The notes beneath the pieces are model-generated. The model ran no database searches. It was not told where the DNA came from and was given only the letters and a program-made list of their open reading frames with translations. This document shows positions 24,449-37,144 of a DNA stretch of 64,000 bases, piece after piece. Every line of letters starts with the position of its first letter. The stretch's first letter is position 1. The translations under genes were made by a program, and so were the position numbers. The stretch is taken from the NCBI GenBank assembly GCA_019321725.1, contig CM033116.1, positions 7,396,841 to 7,460,840 of the forward strand. The letters are read 5' to 3'. Origin of the DNA: Paulownia fortunei (lineage: Eukaryota > Streptophyta > Magnoliopsida > Lamiales > Paulowniaceae).

Positions 24449-26358
24449 TGATAAGTACATATTTTTATATATTTTGTATCAATTCTACTATGTCTTTCTT
24501 GTTTTGTTCATGTTAATATTTGATTGTTATTAATGTTTTGTGTATGATAGAAGTTTGAGGATCAAGAGATCAAAAATGAGCCGAAATGAAGTTGAAAACA
24601 AGCATTCTTGGGCAAAATCTCATTCACATGATGCCACTGTGGCAAGTTTTGTATTTTGGGCATAACTTTATTATCCAAAGCTCTATTGACCTAATTCATA
24701 GCTCATTGGAAAGATAAGTGATAATCTGAAAATTTGATGTTGACAACGTATCCCACTTCAATTGAATTTAAAGAGAACAATTCAATTAAAAAGTTAAACA
24801 TGTACTGAAACTTCCCGATGCAGCAGTCTTTGTATTATTGGTATAACTCTCCATAGATGTCATATTGAGTTGATTCAGTATTTTTTGAAATCCAAGACAT
24901 GTAGCTACAAGTCATTAGAAGATATAAAAGGCCAATTTAAACTAGAAAGAGCTTAAAAATAGCTTAGAAAAAGAATGATCACGGTTGCAGCGCCAAAAGG
25001 ACAAATTGTTTGGCGCCACAGCCCCTAAAATTAGAGCCACGGCACTAGATGGACAGAAGGTTTGGAGCCACAGCCCCAGAAATCAGAGCCACGGTGCTAG
25101 TTAGATAAAATGTCTAGAGCTACGACCCTAGAAATCAGAGTCGCGACCCCAATTCGCAAAAATCTAAAAACATAATTTTTAAGTCCGGTTTTAGGACTTC
25201 TTTTTGGAGGACATTCAAAGGAATATTCCAAGACAAATGTAGGGACTTCTTTTGGCCTAAAAACATAGAGGAAAAAAAGAGGAAACATGGGAAAAACCAA
25301 GAAAAGGGGAAATATTTCAAGTTCTTTTTGAAAAAAAGCCATGAAAAGTGGAAGGTTTTTAGGGGTCATTCATTCTTTAAAAGGGGGAGAGGAGCTTAAA
25401 CCAAGAGAGACTCATTCTCTAGAAATCATACACATATTTGGGAAGCAATCTTGGGGGTCTTGGGTATCAAGAAAGACAAAGTGGAAGAGGCTTGGAGGAG
25501 GAGACATCTATAATCCACCATCAACCTCAACTATCTTATTCAACTAATAAGTTTCTTTAACTCTCAGTGTTGTCTTTTTGTCTTTTTGTTAACTTCAACC
25601 AATAGCTATACTTAATATCTTATGGTATTTTCTTACTTTGTTTGGGTGCACAACCAAATTGGGTTTGAGAACTACCTACAACAAAATTAGAGATTTTAGA
25701 TCCGTAATTGTCTTGAATTTTTAATCATGTATAGTAAATTGTGATTAATGATTATGGAATATTTTTGTTAATTGCAATAGAAAATATAACCTAAGTTAAA
25801 TGAGCCGAGCTTGTGTGATTGTTGCTTAGATCAATCTATCTTTCTTATTTTAATGTATCCATTAAATTATATCTAGAGAGCTTGTTATAGGTTGTTTGGT
25901 GGGTAGAGAATTAGGTAGAGAGTTTGTTCTAACTAACAAACAACTAAGAAAATATTGCGATAATAGAGTTTGTTATTACCAAAGATTGATAATTTCAATA
26001 GTAAGTTGTTAATAATATTAATATGAAATCACAACTCATTGTCTAGTGGCGGCGAAGGAAACATCAACCAACTTTGATCGATTGTTGGTTTTTATTTTTA
26101 TTTTTATTGCTTTACATTTTAATTAGTTCTATTTTTTGCGATTTAGTTAATCAATTCACCTCCCCCCAAACCGTTTATTGTTTATTTCTAGAGTTTGCTT
26201 GTTGAAGTCTTAGTTTTAGATTAATAATAATGAAGTTATATCGATAGTAAATCAGTTAGCCTTGATCCTTGTGGGATTGACTCTTACTCACTCTATACTT
26301 ATTAAAAAAATTATTGAAGAGTAAGATTTAAATTTGGTAGGCCTCCGACAACCGATCA
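24449..26358 (+). repeat. Athila 5' LTR
   Basis: 1910 bases, TG...CA ends. Contains a GC-richer block of three 52-base repeats at about 24980-25145 (AGAGCCACGGCACTAG at 25033, AGAGCCACGGTGCTAG at 25085). Lacks about 100 bases present in the 3' LTR around 33240-33340. Open frames at 25097-25369 and 25341-25547 show no motif and are not kept in the other LTR, so they are not genes. Confidence 0.88.
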
Positions 26359-26364
26359 AGTTTT

Positions 26365-26383
26365 TAGCGTTGTTGCCGGGGAT
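26365..26383 (+). other. Athila primer-binding site, tRNA-Asp type
   Basis: TAGCGTTGTTGCCGGGGAT, six bases after the LTR. Sixteen of nineteen positions match the complement of the plant tRNA-Asp 3' end (TGGCGCCGTTGCCGGGGAT). The mismatches are transitions, as expected from methylation-driven decay. Confidence 0.82.
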
Positions 26384-26639
26384 TAAGCATCTAATTGATT
26401 CATTGTCCTTTTTAGTTTTTAGTTTTATTTTACTTACTTTTTTTCTTAAGTTTATTTTAGTTTGTTTTCTTGTTATTTTCAGATTTTATGTCATCGGAGG
26501 ACTTGAGGAGATTCGGATTAATTTGAACACACCATTACCACCACTTCCATTTATACCTCCAATCAATTCACCACCCCATCTCAAGTTTGAAGCTCTTCAT
26601 TCTACCTCTAAAACTCCTCATCAACCCAAAATAGTTAAA

Positions 26640-27720
26640 ATGACACATAATCACAGAACATTAAAGGAGTTGGCTACTCCCAATTTGGAAATCAACTATT
26701 GTGTATCACCTATACAAACTTGGAAGCCGGTTTTGAACTTAAATATGGGATGATTCATCTTTTGCCCACATTCCATGGTTTTGCGGGAGAGGATCCAAAT
26801 AAACATTTTAAGAAATTTCATGTCGTGTGCTCTAGTATGAACCGGCTGGCATTTCAGAAGAAAACATCAAGCTTATTGCCTTTCCTTTTTCATTGGCGGA
26901 TTTGGCAAATGAGTGGCTTTATTATCTACCGTCTCGCATGATTACCATATGGAACGAAATACGAATGGTGTTTTTTGAGAGGTATTTTCCAGCATCCAAG
27001 GCATGAAGCATTCGAAAAGAAATATGTGGGATTCAACAATACAATGAAGAATCTCTCTATGAGTATCGAGAAAGATTTAAGAAGTTGTGTGCTAGTTGTC
27101 CAATATTTCTATGAAGGGCTTATGCCAATGGAAAGAAGCATGATTGATGCTGCAAGTGAAGGGGCTTTACACCCGAGGCAGTAAGGAATCTAATTGCAAA
27201 CATGGATGCAAATTCTCAATAATTCATCACCCGCAATGATCTACCACCGCTACTTAGAAGTGTCAATGAAGTGCACACATCACTTATTGAACAAAAACTC
27301 TCACACCTCACCTCTTTAGTGTAACAAATGGCTGTAGAGAAGCAAGTCAAAGCATATGGAGTATGTTGCATGGTAGGGCATCCCACAAATACGTGTCTAT
27401 CCCTCCAAGAAAGTTCTATGGAGCAAGCAAATATGATTGGTGGTTTTCTAAGTCAACCAAGATAAAGATTTAATCATTTCTCCAACACTTATAATGAAGG
27501 ATGGAAGGATCGTCCCAATTTAAGATATGGGAACCAAAAACAACAAACTACTCCATTTCAAATGCCAAACCAAGCACCAGGTTTTTTCCAATCAAAGGTG
27601 CAACCACCCTCCAATCTCCACAACAATCGAACGTATCCTTGGAGGATCTCGTGAAAGTACTTGCTATCAATACTATACAATTTCAACAAACCACATAAAT
27701 CCATCTCCAACATATTGAGA
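26640..27720 (+). pseudogene. Athila gag remnant
   Basis: Gag forms the particle that packages the element's RNA. Recognisable pieces in order: HRTLKELATP at about 26660, then after a frameshift near 26700 MIHLLPTFHGFAGEDPNKHF and HVVCSSM (26750-26840), QYFYEGLMPMERSMIDAAS at about 27100-27160, and a decayed zinc-knuckle region around 27355-27400 (GVCCMVGHPTNTC). At least three frameshifts and several stops separate them, so no protein is made. The neighbourhood is as expected: primer site upstream, protease-side pol downstream. Confidence 0.75.
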
Positions 27721-28209
27721 ATTAAGTGGGGCAAATAGCCACTAGTTTAAATCGATTAGAAACACAAGGATTGGGCAAGCTACCTTCCCAACCGGTGGTG
27801 AATCCCAAGAAAAATACAAGTGCCATAACTCCTAGAACCAGGAAGTAATTGGAGTCTCCTAGCTTGCCAACAAAAGGAGTATCCAAAGAGGTTGAGAAGG
27901 GTGAGTCAAGTAATACCATCCATTCATTAGATTATTCTCACTCTCCTACTTATCTACCACCCAAATTTAAGGAGAATCGAAAGTCGGTAACCAATCTTAA
28001 ACCTCTCTCTCATACTTATGTAACACCTCCATCCTTTTCTAATAGGTTAGTAAAGTCTAAAAAAGAGGAGTAGAAAAAGAAGATCCTTGAAACTTTCAAA
28101 AAGTAGAGGTAAACATCCCTCTTTTTAATGCCATCAAGCAAGTTTCTTGTTATGCCAAATTTCTCAAGGAGCTATGCACCAACAAAAGAAAGTTGAGAGG
28201 GGATGAATA

Positions 28210-29089
28210 AGTAAGTGTGGAGGAGAATGTTTCAATGATTCTTCAAAGGAAGCTCCCTCCAAAGTGCAAAGATTCAGGCACCTTCACCATTCCACGTACA
28301 ATTGGTAACACTAAGTTTAAAAAGTGCATGTTATTTAGGTGCATCAATCAATGTCATACCATATTCTATTTATGATTCTATAAATCTAGGACCTTTAATA
28401 GGGTTGTGGAAGATGTTCTTATATAGGTGAATGAATTAGTTCTCCTAGCTGATTTTTATATTCTTGAGATGGAGGATGACACATCCCCCAATCCTACACC
28501 CATTCTTTTGGGAAGATCACTCATGAAGACAACCCGAGCTAAGATTGATGTTCATAATGCCACTCTTACTATGGAGTTTGATGGCGAAGTTATAAAATTT
28601 AATATTTTTGAAGCTATAAGATAACCTAGTGACGTGCATGTTGTTTCTGCAATTGATATTATTGATCCCAAGTCACAACAATTGCTTTAGTTGACTGGAA
28701 ATAATGGAGTGGAGGTTGCTTTACAAAAATATCTCCACGTAGAGGATTTGAAGAAAATGATTCTAGATGTACAAATGTTGGGGAATGGAAAAAATAATGT
28801 AAATGAGATGAATTTATTGCCTGAAAAATCAAAGTATAGTGTCTCTTATGTTGAATTGCCATTATCTAATGAGAGACTTCTTTCTTCTATGGTGCAGATA
28901 TCTTCAATGGAGCTTAAACCAATTCCGAACCATCTTAAATATGTTTACTTAAGTGAGAAAGAAACACCACTAGTTAGCATTGCTAAAGACCTCACTCAAT
29001 TACAAGAGGACAAACTTTTTTGGGTACTTCGAAATCATAAGACGGTGATTAGATGGACGATGACAATGTCGGCATATGTTGATGAGTGA
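28210..29089 (+). pseudogene. Athila pol remnant, protease side only
   Basis: Frames with the words LPPKCKDSGTFTIP, PILLGRSLMKTTRAKIDVHN (28500-28560) and ELKPIPNHLKYVYL (28910-28950) match the protease and pre-reverse-transcriptase part of Athila pol. Stops occur at about 28425, 28624 and 28690. The frame at 28691-29089 is the longest clean piece (132 codons) and ends where the reverse transcriptase should start. The polymerase, RNase H and integrase domains are absent. Confidence 0.7.
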
Positions 29090-30019
29090 AAAAATGAGGC
29101 GATGCCAGGCTGAGGATGTTAAATCAAGCACTTATTGAGAGGCAACCCAACAGATGGAAATAAGGTATTGAGAGCTTACAATCACATATTTGATCTCTCA
29201 AACTCTCATTCTCTTTTCTTTCTATTCATTTTATTTTATACAGTTCTCTTATATTGCTTTATTTATGTATATCAATCCAACCCTATTGCATTTAATTCTT
29301 TATTTTAGTAGTCTACGCTTATATTGAGGACAATGCAAGAATTAAGTGTTTTTTTTTTTTGGGGGGGGGGGGGGGAAGGAATTAGACTTACATTTTTTGT
29401 TTGAGTTTTTGACTTACATTTTTCCTTGTTTTGTTTTATTTGCGTCTAGTTTTTAAATTTTTGAATCCTAGGTGTTTTTCCAATTTCTATGATGAAAATT
29501 GAGCATGAATAATATGGTTGTGTTTGACGATACGTGTTGTTTAGACCTTGATGTTATTCTTTGGTTAGTATGTTTTTCGTGATGATCATACTCAACTCTT
29601 TTTGCACAAATAGTTATGTTATTTGGTATGGAGACAAGCATGTCAAAATAAATAGTTCTTATACCCTTACTTTAATTATCACTTGGGTTTCGATATGTGG
29701 GGGTTGAATATTAAAACTCTTCTAGAGGTCTGTCGAGGCAAACAACTGATTGAGCATTACTTGAAAAATGATTAAGACACTAGGATTTCTAGCACCATGG
29801 CCAAATTAGCTTGTTTCCCATATGATATTCCAAGAAAACATTCCTTATAGTGAGTCACTTTAAGCCTTTTATTGAATAAGCTATTTTTATGGTAACCATA
29901 TCTTCTTACCTAGCCTAAATACACTATTATCCTACCCTTGTTCTAAAAATGAATTGAAACTTGAGAGACATTTCAATGACAAAGTGAGCTAGCAAAAGAA
30001 ATTTGGGATGAAATAGAAG
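29090..30019 (+). other. Athila 3' non-coding region with T12-G15 tract
   Basis: Begins with a pol-end word and GAGGCAACCCAACAGATGG, then non-coding sequence. At 29349-29375 twelve T are followed by fifteen G and then AAGG. It resembles the extra internal polypurine tract known downstream of pol in Athila/Tat elements, here expanded into a homopolymer. No env-like frame was found. Confidence 0.55.
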
Positions 30020-31390
30020 ATAAGTGCTATAACTTTAAGGTTGCAAACCTAAGTGCAGATTGTATTAAGTAATAAATTTCTCGTGAGTCCGAGGTCGATC
30101 CACAGGGAAGTTGCTTGAAGAATTCAGGAATATAATTCTGAAAAAATGGGATTTATGTGATTCAAAATATATAAAAAATTAAATATAGGATGTAACTAAA
30201 GAAAAACTAAAGTAATAAAAGTACTGAGGATTAGGGATCCACAATTGAATTTTGGATAGAGAAATAGTTATTTATTCTTTTTGCCTCTATTAATTGCCAC
30301 TATTGGAATCCATACATAATGAAGGTTCCAATGGGAAGATATTATCAAATAGCTCATGCAATAAGGTAATCATGATATTGTCTTACTATTTGCAAATTAT
30401 ATTTTAATGCCAACACTTATTTATGGGATCTAGCATTTATGCACACCTTTGTCAATAACAAATCAAGGTTTCACATTAGTAGTCGGTGGAGTAAAATCGT
30501 ACAATAAGCTAAATGAATCCATGCATTTGTTGTGCCATTGGAGATACATAAATCAAGAATCACCACAAAACAAGTAGGGTTTAGATCATAACTCAAAATC
30601 GTAATACAACATACTTAAACATTTTTCTACCCTTATAACCATTCATCTTCCTCCATCAAAAGGTTCACCCTTTTTTCTCAGCAAAATAAAATTTAGAAAG
30701 ATATAATAAAAGTAGGAAAGACTAAAAATAGAAGAGAAACTAGAGAATGCATTACTATTACTATTAGAAAACTTACATTACTAGAAAACATACATACTAG
30801 AAAACTTAGCCTAAAGAAACCCTCTACCCCCCCTCTTACAAGCTTAATACATGGCCTATTTATAATACTTAGAGTATGTTAGAGGCTAAACAAATAATGG
30901 AGAAGTTAATCAAGTGGTATGCTAGTTGCCAAGAGTTGGTAAGTTATTATACCAAGTCCTCAAAATCTCACCTACCGGATTGAATTGCATTTTTTAGTTA
31001 GATACAACTAGATTTTGATGATGAGTAAGAACACAAGTTGTAGAGCTTTTGGTGTTGATATATTTTCATATATCATTTATCAAATTTGGCTATTGGATGA
31101 GGGAGATATGGTTAAATTAACGAATCATGTCCAAAGCCGTCCTTTAACAGCAGCAACACCTTGCAGCCTATGTTTTTATCATTTTGACACATTTTCTCAC
31201 CATATTATCTTTAGAAAACATGTTTATTTACCTCTTGTGTATAACATATCCAAATTTGGACTTAAGAGATATGACCTAATTGGTCAAATAAGTCAATACT
31301 GGGTGAACTCTGATCTAAATTTTGGTAATCCATTTTGTACAACCACTTGGATAAACTTTATGCTATAATCAAGATTGAATTAGGTTGTGC
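30020..31390 (+). repeat. unclassified dispersed repeat R, copy 1, inside the Athila element
   Basis: Aligns along its whole length with 56342-57775. Shared words include AAGGTTGCAAACCTAAGTGC, GTGAGTCCGAGGTCGATCCA, CATACATAATGAAGGTTCCA and CAAGAATCACCACAAAACAAG. No common reading frame is kept: the 117-codon frame at 31015-31368 has no counterpart in copy 2, so it is not called. No terminal inverted repeats or target duplication were seen. It may be an Athila 3' region rather than an independent element. Confidence 0.65.
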
Positions 31391-32100
31391 TTCCAATAGA
31401 AAAGTTGTATTTCTATCTCTTGCTTTCAAATGAAGCAAGATTCAGGTCCATAGGGCTTTTGATCAAGAAATTATGCTCAAAACATAAAAACTGCACAAGT
31501 TTGTAAACATGCTTTTTCTGAGATTTTTATATTCATTGATTCCCTAACACAAAACATTAATAAAATAATAATATTAACAAGAATAAAACAAGAAAAGTAT
31601 AAAGGATTTGATACAAAAATATGCCAAAATATGCATTTATCAATAAGTGAGGGGGAGCTCAAAGAAAGAAGGAAAGAAGGAAAAAATATTGGGAAAAAAG
31701 ACATATTTACACAAAAAAAAAAGAAAAGGAAGAAAGTTGAAAAATATTTAAAAACAAACTTATTGTGAGTTGTAACTAAAAATGGGATATTGCAAAATTG
31801 ATGAGAATGATAAAAAAGGGTCCAACACAATGATATTAGGCCCTAATGATGAAACTTGTGGATTATGAGAATCATTATTATATTACTTTGTTGCTTCCTG
31901 AAAATTAATCGTTGGAAGTTAAGTGTCACAGGTGTTTGTGGGTATCACCATCGGAAGTCCTCACGAGACTACAACACGTCCTCTATGGTCCACCTATAGG
32001 TTTAAGGGCTTGTTACATTTGCTAAATACAATCATGATTTTCTACAAAAGTGGATTAGCTTAGTTCGTGGTTCTAGGTTTGCTCGAGCACGAGCAAAGGT
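31391..32100 (+). other. Athila 3' region, no gene
   Basis: Non-coding. A purine-rich stretch at 31640-31760 gives a spurious Phe/Leu frame on the minus strand (31477-31830). Confidence 0.55.
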
Positions 32101-32116
32101 TAAGTGTGGTGGAATT
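32101..32116 (+). other. Athila polypurine tract
   Basis: TAAGTGTGGTGGAATT directly before the 3' LTR TGATAAGTG. Purine-rich and in the position where plus-strand DNA synthesis starts in Ty3/gypsy elements, though interrupted by T residues. Confidence 0.6.
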
Positions 32117-34124
32117 TGATAAGTGCGTATTTTTACATATTTTGTACCAATTCCACTATGTCTTTCTTGATTTGTTCTTGTTAATATTAGATTGTTATTA
32201 ATGTTTTGTGTATGATAGGAGTTTGGGGATCAAGAGATAAAAAATGAGCCAAAACGAAGTTGAAACAAATATTTTTAGGCAAAATCTCATTGACACAGTG
32301 CGACTGCGGCATGTTTTGTATTTTGGGCATAACTTTATGATCCAAATATCTATTGATCTAATTCTTATCTCACTGAGATGATAAGTGATAGATCTACAAT
32401 TTTGATATTGATAACTTATCCCAGTTCAATTGAATTCAAAGAGAAAAATTCAATTAAAGAGTCAAACGTACACTAAAACTTCCAAATGCAGTAGTCTTTG
32501 TATTTTTGGCATAACACTATCCACATATGTCATATTGAGTTGATTCATGTGTATTTTGAAATCCAAGACATGTAGCTACAATTCATTAGAAGACATAAAA
32601 GGCTAATTCAAACTAGAAAGATGACAGATTGATCAAGGTCGCAACACTAAGAGGATAGATTGTTTGGCGTTGCGGCCCAAAAATTAGAGTTGCGACGCCA
32701 GTTGGATAGAAGGTTTGGATCCATGGCCCTAAAAATCATAGCCGCAACGCCAGTTGGACAGAATGTCTAGAGTCGCGGCCCCAGTTCACAAAAATCTAAG
32801 AACACAATTTTTAAGTCTGGTTTTGGGACTTCTTTTGGACTACTTTAAAAGGAATATTCCAAGACAAATGTGAGGACTTCTTTTTGACTAAAAATATGGA
32901 GGAAAAGGAGAGGAAATAATAGAAAAAGTCAAGAAAAGGGAAATAATTTCAGGTTTCTTTGGGAAGATTCTTTTGGAAAAAAGCCATGAAAAGTGAAAGG
33001 TTTCCAGGGGTCATTCATCCTTAAAAAGGAGAAGAGGAGCTTAAACCAAGAGAGACTCATTCTCTAGAAATCATACACATATTTGGGAAGCAATCTTGGG
33101 AGTCTTGTTAATCAAGGAAGACAAAATGGAAGAGGCTTGGAGGAGGAGACATCTATAATCTACCATCAACCTCAACTATCTTCTTCAATCAATAAGTTTC
33201 TTTGACTCTCAATATTGTTAACTTTAATTTTCTTGTCTTTTTTTATCATGTTAGGCTAAACTTCTTTCTTGGTTAAGGATGATTTCAAAACCCTAGACAT
33301 GAGTCCTTATAATTAAATATTTGATATTGTTGACCAACTTTCCAATTGAAGTTGTTTATATTTTTATATGCTTAATGTTTTATGTGTATTTTCTTGCGTG
33401 CACAACCAAATTAGGTTTGTGAACTCCCTACAACTAGATTAGAGATTTTAGATCCATAATTATCTTAAATTTTTAATAATGTATAGTAAATTGTGGTTAA
33501 TGATTATGAGATATTTTTATTAATTGTAATGAAAAACATAACCTAAGTTAAATGACCCGATCTTGTGTGGTTATTGCTTACATCAATCTATCTTTCTTAT
33601 TTTAATGCATCTATTAAATTAAATTTAGAGAACTTGTTTTAAGTTGTTTGGTAGGTAGGGAATTAGGTAGAGAGCTTGTTCTACCTAACAAATAACTAAG
33701 GAAAGATTGGGGTAATAGAGCTTGTTATTACCTAGAGTTGATAGTTTCAATAGTAAGTTATTAATAATATTGATATGAAATTACAACTCATTGTCTAGTA
33801 GCGGCGAAGGAAATCTCAACCAACTTTAATCGAATGTTGCTTGTCGTTTTGATTTTAATTGCTTTACATTTTAATTAGTTTTAATTTTATGATTTAGTTA
33901 CTCAATTCCACCCTCCCCAACCGTTTGTTGTTTATTTCTAGAGTTTGCTTGTTGGCGTCTTAGTTTTAGGTTAGTAATTTTGAAGTTAAAATTCTTAGTT
34001 AGTGAGTCGATAGTAAATCAATTAGCCTTTATCCTTATGGGATCGACTCTTACTCTCTCTATACTTGTTAAAAAAATTATTGAAGAATAAAGTTTAAATT
34101 TGGTAGGCCTGCGAGAACCGATCA
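32117..34124 (+). repeat. Athila 3' LTR
   Basis: 2008 bases. Starts TGATAAGTGCG, ends GAACCGATCA, followed by the target copy ATAAC. It carries the 52-base repeat block at 32630-32790 and about 100 bases missing from the 5' LTR. Substitutions against the 5' LTR are frequent, so this is not a recent insertion. Confidence 0.88.
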
Positions 34125-34129
34125 ATAAC

Positions 34130-34498
34130 CTTTGAAGTATAAGGAAATCCATGGAAGGAGTTCCAACTTGCTATTTCTTTATTTTAGAATCATTTGATAA
34201 GATGAATTTTAACTTAGAGAATGTATTATCTCCAAGTGACTTAACAATCGATTTTAGAAATAATTATGTTATATTTGGAGAATACTTACATGATTATTAT
34301 TATTTTTTAATCAAGTAATTCATTTATTTGGTTGATGTATAACATTGATTTATAAAATAATAGTTTGAGGGTATAGATGCTCTATACTAATGATTTCTAT
34401 TGGATTAAATAAAAATTATTGGGTTAGTCTTGCAGGTTTTTACGATATTCTCGAGAGTTTGTACCGATTGTCATGGTCCCAGGGTTTGGGGCTTGATA
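34130..34498 (+). mobile_element. element X, left LTR, second part
   Basis: Continues the LTR interrupted at 24448: the uninterrupted version at 44695-45082 reads AAGAATAACCTATGAAG straight through. The end is a degenerate GGGGCTTGATA where TGACA is expected. The primer site starts eight bases further on. Confidence 0.83.
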
Positions 34499-34746
34499 AT
34501 TATTGTGGTATCAGAGTCAGGTTGTGATTTTTGAGATTACCATTGGTAGGATGTTGGAACTAACTAATGATTTAAGAGTTAACATCAATAGTAAGTTAAT
34601 GGCCTTAATAATTATCTTATAGGTGTTTAAGATTTGCATTGTTTAGCAAGGATCGATAGGACATAGTGAATTCTTCACATAAGCATAATGTATTTATAGT
34701 AAGTACGAGATATGGAAATATTGTATTAGGAATTACGCATAGTGAG
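34499..34746 (+). mobile_element. element X interior, segment 1
   Basis: Non-coding interior following the primer site. Aligns with 45083-45345 in the second chain unit. It ends at the solo LTR inserted at 34747, whose left target copy GTGAG is 34742-34746. Confidence 0.75.
34506..34516 (+). other. element X primer-binding site, tRNA-Met type
   Basis: TGGTATCAGAG matches the complement of the 3' end of plant initiator tRNA-Met, the primer of Tekay/Del-like and many copia elements. It sits eight bases after the LTR end and so fixes the plus orientation of X. Confidence 0.8.
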
Positions 34747-36680
34747 TGTAATGCCCTGATTTTTTTTTAGGAATTCCAAATTTCATTAATAGGTTTATAT
34801 TGAGTAATATATTTTATTTTATCTAGGGTACCAGAATTTTCGTTAAAAACACTTTAATGGGCATTTATACTATATCTAATCTTGGACCAACGACTACGAA
34901 ATTATGTGATGGTCATAATAAAATAAACCCAAAAACTTAAGGGTTTTTTATTTTGACTTAAAGTATAAATACATCACTTAAATTGTTAGTCATTCTTTTA
35001 CTCTCACAAGAAAGAAAAAAAAAATTGCAGCAGCCGCAAGTTGAGAACGGAAAAAAAGAAGGAAAACAACAGCGGCCGTCGAGAAATCTCCTCATGTAAT
35101 TGTTCACTTTTATCATATTGCTCAGATTAGTTTAATTTAATAATGATGGTGAGACTGGGTTGATGAATTAGCCTAACACTTTTATAATGTAAAGAAAGTA
35201 AATGATTTGTCTAGGAACAGAGGCCTACGTCTGACATTCGCTTTGGGTGATTTTGTTCCCTAACAAGGCAGTAAAGTGACGTTTTGAAGCAATTAGTATC
35301 ATATAGCATGTATTGATTTGATTAGTGAAATTGGATTGGGAGTATATTGGCTTTCTACATTTTCTTGGAAAGGATTAAGCATGTTTAATGAGTTTAACTA
35401 GGATTAGTACTTTAATAGTTCAATGTTGGTTTAAGGATGCCCTTGTACCTTTTGTGCCCTTTTACAGTTTGAATAACAGAACGAAAACTGCTCTTCTTTA
35501 TAGACATATTAAAGTTCAATCATTGAGATTTAATTGGGTAAATAATTGTCAAAATGAGACTTAGCTATAAGTTACTTTTAGTTTACTTCAACATTTGTAA
35601 ATTCCAATATCACACTTAGCTTATACTGCAATGTTTTAGTATTACATTTGAAATAAGAGACTAGATACATAGAGTCCTGGATTATTGTTAAAATTTGGAA
35701 TGATTGAGGTAAGTGATTCTTGGCATTCTCTACTTGTATTTTTTGTAGTATTTGAATATATAATATTATTATTTTATAATTTTTAACTTGTAATTCATTG
35801 TCATGAAATGTACCATTTTTCATAAAATCCCATCTATTTTAGACAATAAGTTCTTTTTCGAAAAATAGGATCAACATATAAAAGGATATATTGTATTATT
35901 GATCGTATGTGCAAATTGTGTTTTTTAATTATATGTTTGATTGCATAGAGTTAAATATTTTTATTTTGAACTCTCAGATGTACCTATGATTTATTTGGGC
36001 CCCTTTGGGGTAATGTTGGCTTAGGAACTAGTTCTAACTATTGTATTGACCACCAGTAGGAATACGGTTGAAATATTGATTGATTGACCATGGATATCTA
36101 TTTAGCTGACCTCCCTGCCATGGGATATAATAATGGTCATAGTGTATTTGTCTATTAGCTAAATAATTTATTGTTTCTTTGATTTGGATAATTGAAAACT
36201 ATTGAACTCCATGTCAATTCATTTTGATCTTTGAATATTGAATGATATTGCATGTACTATAATAATTATTTTGAAATTATGTTTGATTCGGTAGAGACCT
36301 TGATGAGTTACTTATAAAGTATGCAGCTTATCCCTTGCTAATATTTTTCTTTCAGATAGTTAGTGCTAAAGAAATGCGATTGAAGGGTTCGAGCTTTAGA
36401 AGTTTAGTTTAATTTTTTTGTAGACTTGGAGTTATTGGTTTCATTGATTTAGAGGATTTTGAGAATTTTTGTATGTAAACTCATTAATAATATTATTTTC
36501 TTGCTATTTGAATAATTGACATAGGATTTTAGATGCCTTATACATTTGGACTGATCACTTTAATTAAAATTGCATGCTTCTCCTGAGGTTCTATAACTTG
36601 AATTAATTTTTGAAGGCTAGTGTCGTCACGTTGTGGTGTGAAGGTGCAGCCATGTTGCGTCCGAATTTTGGGGCATGACA
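34747..36680. mobile_element. solo LTR of a Ty3/gypsy element
   Basis: 1934 bases starting TGTAATGCCCTGA and ending GGGGCATGACA, near-perfect inverted ends of the TGTAACACCC type. Flanks are GTGAG (34742-34746) and ATGAG (36681-36685), a 5-base target duplication with one change. The second X unit shows the empty site (CACTAAGAATAAGTAAAGTG at about 45340). No interior or second LTR is present, so it results from recombination between two LTRs. Different family from X. A frame at 35578-35823 on the minus strand has no motif. Confidence 0.8.
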
Positions 36681-37144
36681 ATGAGAATATGTGAAGTGCA
36701 ACCTAAGTTGGCAATGTTGGATGTTTTAGCCAATTTTTAGGGGTTACGTAATAGAATTTCATCAGACTATTACAAGCTAGGCAATAATATGCATTTGCAA
36801 TATCTTCATGACTTTCTAGGATTGGAAATATAAATAAAAGATGATTAACTTTGGGAAATCAGCTTAAAGTGTTTACAAGTTCCTTACTTCAATCTTATGT
36901 TGGATGTTAAATACATGACTTGTGGTATCTCATGGAAATTGATGATTGGTTTAATGCTTATAGATAGTATCTTATCACTGTGATAATGTTATGTTTTTCT
37001 TTATTTAATCAAAGTGGTAAAAGTTGATGGATTGGCTAGGTAGTGAGAAAGGATATTGCATGAGCTATATAAGGAATAGTGCTAAGTAACTTTTAAAATT
37101 GCATGGGAGTCTTGAGAATGGGAATTATGTTCACATGATCTATG
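36681..37144 (+). mobile_element. element X interior, segment 2
   Basis: Interior resuming after the solo LTR (right target copy ATGAG at 36681-36685). Aligns with 45352-45626 plus 55651-55810 in the second unit (TTGGCAATGTTGGA, CTAGGCAATAATATGCA, GTTATGTTTTTCTTTATTTAAT). No coding frame. It is cut by the copia element, whose left target copy CTATG is 37140-37144. Confidence 0.75.

Larger units (their letters stand above)
24449..34124 (+). mobile_element. Athila-type Ty3/gypsy retrotransposon, defective, 9.7 kb
   Basis: LTRs at 24449-26358 and 32117-34124 begin TGATAAGT and end ACCGATCA. A perfect 5-base target duplication ATAAC flanks the element (24444-24448 and 34125-34129). The primer site matches tRNA-Asp, as in the Athila group, and the gag fragments carry Athila words. 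Only gag and the first part of pol remain. Reverse transcriptase, RNase H and integrase are missing between about 29060 and 29095, where a protease-side reading frame meets a typical Athila pol-end sequence (GCGATGCCAGGCTGAGGATG). It cannot move by itself. Confidence 0.88.

Noticed and set aside
25097..25547. Frames on both strands inside the Athila LTR
   Set aside because: They lie in LTR sequence, overlap one another on opposite strands, and the matching part of the other LTR does not keep them open.
31015..31368. 117-codon frame in repeat R
   Set aside because: The aligned region at 57327-57680 is broken by stops and indels, so there is no sign that the frame was selected.
31477..31830. 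117-codon minus-strand frame with Phe-rich hydrophobic segments, considered as an env-like remnant
   Set aside because: It is the translation of an A/G-rich tract opposite the element's sense strand; an env-like gene would be on the plus strand.
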